Origin: Carboxylicivirga sp.
GTDB lineage: Bacteria > Bacteroidota > Bacteroidia > Bacteroidales > Marinilabiliaceae
Reading direction: 5' to 3'
NCBI GenBank assembly: GCA_025210475.1
Contig: JAOARW010000007.1
Location: 1 to 44,572, forward strand
DNA length: 44,572 nt
Made by a program: the position numbers and the translations under genes. Shown here one piece after another: positions 41,809 through 44,572 of this stretch. The notes beneath the pieces are model-generated. The model searched no databases, was not told the origin of the DNA, and saw only the letters and a list, made by a program, of their open reading frames with translations. Positions within the stretch are counted from its first letter, which is position 1. The number at the start of each line of letters is the position of its first letter.

Positions 41809-41825
41809 ATTATAAAAACATAGTA

Positions 41826-44369
41826 ATGATAAAAAAATTAGTTATCGTACTGATTTTGATTGGAGGGGTTAACGCCCCTCTCTTCAGTCAATGGTCGAAA
41901 CTCAGAGGAAAAAAGAAAGAGATAAAGGCTGAAGCGGCTAAAGACAGTACGAAAAAGAAAAAAGATGATTACGAGAAGCTTTTGAAGGATGCAACCGTTA
42001 AAAAAGGCTTCTTCAATATCATTGAAAAAGAGCAGAAGTATTATTTCGAAATTCCCAATGATATGTTGGGTCGCGACTTGCTGTTATCGAACCGTGTAAC
42101 GGCTACCAGCAACAACAAAGATGTAAGTGCAGGACAAATCCCTAAAGATCCGTTTCTGATTACTTTTACCAAGGATGAGCATAAGGTTTATTTACACCAG
42201 TACTTAACCAATTTTATTTGTGATCCTAACGAATCGATTTACGAGGCTTATAAGCGTAATAACTTAACTCCCATACTTAAAGCCTTCGATATAAAAGCTT
42301 GTAATCAGGACTCCACATCTACTGTTATTGAAGTTACCTCATTTTTTAGTTCTAATGAAAAGTGTATCAGTCCTTTTATGGAGGCCAGTATTCTGGATGC
42401 CATCATGAAGACAAAGAAAATGAGTGGAACTTTCCAAAAAGCACCCAGTCACATTAAAGGCATTAAAGCATTTGAGAAAAATGTTCAGATTAAAAGTAGC
42501 TTAAGCTTTTTGGTGAGTGGCGATCCGTTTACATGTGAGGTAACCCGCAATATTATTTTATTGCGCGAAAAGCCTTATCAGCCCCGCATATCAGATGATC
42601 GGGTAGGTTATTTCAGCACTTACAAAGGCATTTATACTACTAAAGAGGATAAAATTATTGACCGCCGTTATATTCACCGTTGGGATTTGCAACCCAAGGA
42701 TGCTGACCGTGATAAGTTCTTAAATGGCGAGTTGGTGGAGCCACAGAAACCGATTGTTTTTTATGTAGATCCTTGTTTCCCTGAAAAGTGGAAGAAATAC
42801 ATCAAGTTAGGTATTGAAGACTGGCAGAAAGCCTTTGAAAAGGTAGGCTTTAAAAATGCCATCCAGGCCAGAGAGTATCCTGATGATCCTAATTTTGACC
42901 CGGATGATATCACTAACTCATGTTTCCGTTATGTGGTAACTAGAGTGGCCAATGCCATGGGACCTTCCTATGTAGATCCGCGTTCAGGCGAGATTTTATC
43001 GGCCGATGTATTGTTCTATCACAATGTGATCAGCTTGTTGCACAAGTGGCGTTTTGTACAAACAGCAGCTGTTGATCCGAAAGTGCGTCAGGATACTTTT
43101 GATGAAGAAACCATGGGTGAGAGCTTGCGCTATGTGGCTGCTCACGAGATTGGCCATTGTATTGGTCTGATGCACAACATGGGAGCTTCCTTTTCTTACC
43201 CTGTAGATTCATTGCGTAGTTCTACTTTTACTCACAAATACGGAACAACGCCAAGTATTATGGATTATGCGCGTAACAATTATGTGGCGCAGCCGGGTGA
43301 TAAAGATGTGTCTTTAATTCCACCGCTATTGGGTGTATATGATTACTACGCGATTAAGTGGGGGTATCAATTAATTAATGAGGCAAACAACGAAGAAGAC
43401 GAAAAGACTGTATTGAACCAGTGGATTCTGGATGCTCAGGGTGATCCGATGTTGCGTTATGGCGCTCAGCAATTTTTAGAAGTTAATGATCCGCGTTCAT
43501 TAAACGAAGCTTTGGGTAATGATGCCGTAAAAGCCGGAAACTACGGTATTGCCAATTTAAAGGTGATAATGAATAACCTGAAGGCATGGACAACCACAGA
43601 TAATGAAACATACAAATTAATGCAGCAAATGCATAAAGAGGTGTTTGTACAGTTTAACCGTTACATGGGGCATGCCAAGGTTAATTTAGGTGGTATTTAC
43701 GAGAATGAAATAGTGGCTGGAGACAATCAAAAGGCCTATGAGTTTGTATCCAAAGCTAAGCAGAAAGAATCCTTAATGTGGATTTTGAACAGCGTATATG
43801 AGATGGAAAACTGGTTGGTGCCTGACGATGTTCAGTTTTATTCTTCGTTTGGTAATGATCCTGTATCTCAGTATCAGAATATGACTGTTGAACGCTTATT
43901 GGGAACACCAATTTTGGCCAAGTTAGCGACTGCAGAAAAGCAAATACCTAAAAAAGCTTACTCACAGCGTCAGTACATTAACGATATGTATGATTTTATT
44001 TTCAGAAAAACCAAGAAGCATCAACGATTGAATTATAACGATCGTCAAATGCAATACACTTTCGTAAAAGCGATGTTGAGATTGGGTAATTACGATAATG
44101 TGACCTTAAGCCAGGGAAGAGGTTTTTGGGACGAAGAAGAGACATTACCGTGTTTTAATGTTAACTGTCAGCATCATCATGCCGATGAAACACACATCAT
44201 CAGCCGAAGCAAAGAAAGTGATGTGAAAATCAACGTACGTCCAATTGTTCAATATTACCTTAAACGGACAAAGGCTTTATTACAGCAGGCTTCTAAAACT
44301 ACTAATTTAGATGATCGCATCCATTATGAACATATAGTGGATGAACTAAACAAGATGTATAGAAACTAA
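41826..44369 (+). CDS. Secreted zinc-dependent metalloprotease (DUF5117/DUF5118 type)
   Basis: The 847-residue enzyme has a signal peptide ending PLFSQ (about residue 21) and a Lys-rich linker. A DUF5118-like segment follows (about 50-100: DYEKLLKDATVKKGFFNI), then the DUF5117-like domain to about 290 and the catalytic region. The zinc motif HEIGHCIGLMH is complete: His440, Glu441, His444 and His450, followed by a Met-turn-like SIMDYARNNY. This is the metzincin pattern (HExxHxxGxxH). Proteins of this type are often encoded with SusCD and Mx1 genes. It lies 17 nt after the lipoprotein gene and is the last gene before a strong terminator. The peptide or protein substrate is unknown. Confidence 0.9.
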   Translation: MIKKLVIVLILIGGVNAPLFSQWSKLRGKKKEIKAEAAKDSTKKKKDDYEKLLKDATVKKGFFNIIEKEQKYYFEIPNDMLGRDLLLSNRVTATSNNKDVSAGQIPKDPFLITFTKDEHKVYLHQYLTNFICDPNESIYEAYKRNNLTPILKAFDIKACNQDSTSTVIEVTSFFSSNEKCISPFMEASILDAIMKTKKMSGTFQKAPSHIKGIKAFEKNVQIKSSLSFLVSGDPFTCEVTRNIILLREKPYQPRISDDRVGYFSTYKGIYTTKEDKIIDRRYIHRWDLQPKDADRDKFLNGELVEPQKPIVFYVDPCFPEKWKKYIKLGIEDWQKAFEKVGFKNAIQAREYPDDPNFDPDDITNSCFRYVVTRVANAMGPSYVDPRSGEILSADVLFYHNVISLLHKWRFVQTAAVDPKVRQDTFDEETMGESLRYVAAHEIGHCIGLMHNMGASFSYPVDSLRSSTFTHKYGTTPSIMDYARNNYVAQPGDKDVSLIPPLLGVYDYYAIKWGYQLINEANNEEDEKTVLNQWILDAQGDPMLRYGAQQFLEVNDPRSLNEALGNDAVKAGNYGIANLKVIMNNLKAWTTTDNETYKLMQQMHKEVFVQFNRYMGHAKVNLGGIYENEIVAGDNQKAYEFVSKAKQKESLMWILNSVYEMENWLVPDDVQFYSSFGNDPVSQYQNMTVERLLGTPILAKLATAEKQIPKKAYSQRQYINDMYDFIFRKTKKHQRLNYNDRQMQYTFVKAMLRLGNYDNVTLSQGRGFWDEEETLPCFNVNCQHHHADETHIISRSKESDVKINVRPIVQYYLKRTKALLQQASKTTNLDDRIHYEHIVDELNKMYRN

Positions 44370-44404
44370 GATTCCGATTCCCGATTAATTATAAACTGTG
44401 AGAG

Positions 44405-44439
44405 CAGGGATCTGGCTTTATTGCCTGGTCCCTGTTTTT
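44405..44439 (+). terminator. Terminator of the metalloprotease operon, hit by intron
   Basis: CAGGGA (44405-44410) / TCCCTG (44429-44434) forms the stem, with GGC/GCC inside, followed by TTTTT (44435-44439). A group II intron appears to begin directly after the T-run. Confidence 0.8.
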
Positions 44440-44572
44440 GTATGTCGGGCATGGTAATATGCTACCAAGATGAAACGTTCTTGGGTTCGCCAAGTTGACA
44501 GGAAGAACTAGCAATTGGCAAGGGTGTTGGGGGTGACTCCAAATCTGAAGGAAGCCATTAGCAAAGTCAAGG
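44440..44572 (+). mobile_element. 5' part of a group IIC-like intron (cut by window edge)
   Basis: The intron would start at G44440: GTATGTCGGGCATGG resembles the 5' end of the Oceanobacillus iheyensis group IIC intron as I remember it (GTGTGCCCGGCATGG). Further on, CAAGGGTGT and AATCTGAAGGAAGC (about 44540-44555) match domain I of the same intron class, and GCAAA follows at about the expected place. Group IIC introns insert after terminator hairpins, and this one sits at the end of the T-run. Only 133 nt are in view, so the reverse transcriptase gene and 3' end cannot be seen. Confidence 0.75.

Noticed and set aside
1..44572. tRNA, rRNA and CRISPR arrays
   Set aside because: No cloverleaf-like segment with the TTCGA(A/N)TC arm, no rRNA signature and no regularly spaced direct repeats were seen when reading the gaps between genes.

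Overview
The window looks like a chromosome segment from an anaerobic or facultative member of the Bacteroidetes, most likely a marine or sediment relative of the Marinilabiliales/Bacteroidales. The reasons are SusC/SusD pairs, lipoproteins with Ser/Ala-Cys lipoboxes, type IX secretion (T9SS) C-terminal sorting domains, Bacteroidetes-type promoters (TTG, about 20 nt, TAnnTTTG), FecR/ECF-sigma control of a SusC with an STN domain, and a VOR/KOR-type 2-oxoacid:ferredoxin oxidoreductase. The species cannot be named from the sequence alone.

Region 1 (1-13163, + strand) opens with the tail of an IS5-family transposase. Its right end cuts into the last 49 codons of what is probably a SusD-like gene. 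Downstream in the same direction lie two lipoproteins (one with PKD repeats and a propeller), a T9SS-secreted GHL10 (DUF187) glycoside hydrolase, two TolB-like propeller proteins, a T9SS-secreted N-acetylmuramoyl-L-alanine amidase, an unrecognised T9SS cargo protein and a CE2-type SGNH acetylesterase. GHL10 enzymes such as E. coli DigH cut glycan strands already stripped of peptides by amidases. The set therefore reads as an extracellular peptidoglycan-degrading polysaccharide utilisation locus whose receptor end was hit by an IS element. This is the most interesting hypothesis in the window.

Region 2 (13268-22570) is an anaerobic energy module: hydE (- strand), an ADP-forming acyl-CoA synthetase, an Mpv17/PMP22-like membrane protein, a flavodoxin, a class I/II aminotransferase and the four-subunit VOR (order delta, alpha, beta, gamma). 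Together they can turn amino acids into 2-oxoacids, then acyl-CoA plus reduced ferredoxin/flavodoxin, then a carboxylic acid plus ATP. Two palindromes, one of them FNR-box-like, lie in its promoter regions.

Region 3 (22651-31517) holds a convergent XRE-S24 regulator, a small lipoprotein, and a TonB-dependent receptor with a beta-propeller phytase lipoprotein (- strand). The receptor-phytase pair is divergent from a LuxR-type response regulator and a TPR-containing histidine kinase. A pair of inverted REP-like hairpins separates the receptor and phytase genes.

Region 4 (31624-44369, + strand) starts with a GH36-like alpha-galactosidase. It continues with an ECF sigma factor, a FecR anti-sigma factor, an STN-SusC, a SusD, a metallopeptidase-like lipoprotein whose HExxH motif is lost, and a large secreted zinc metalloprotease with an intact HExxHxxGxxH. 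This looks like a peptide/protein uptake locus under cell-surface signalling. Immediately after its terminator, the window ends inside the 5' part of a group IIC-like intron, so both edges of the window are mobile elements.
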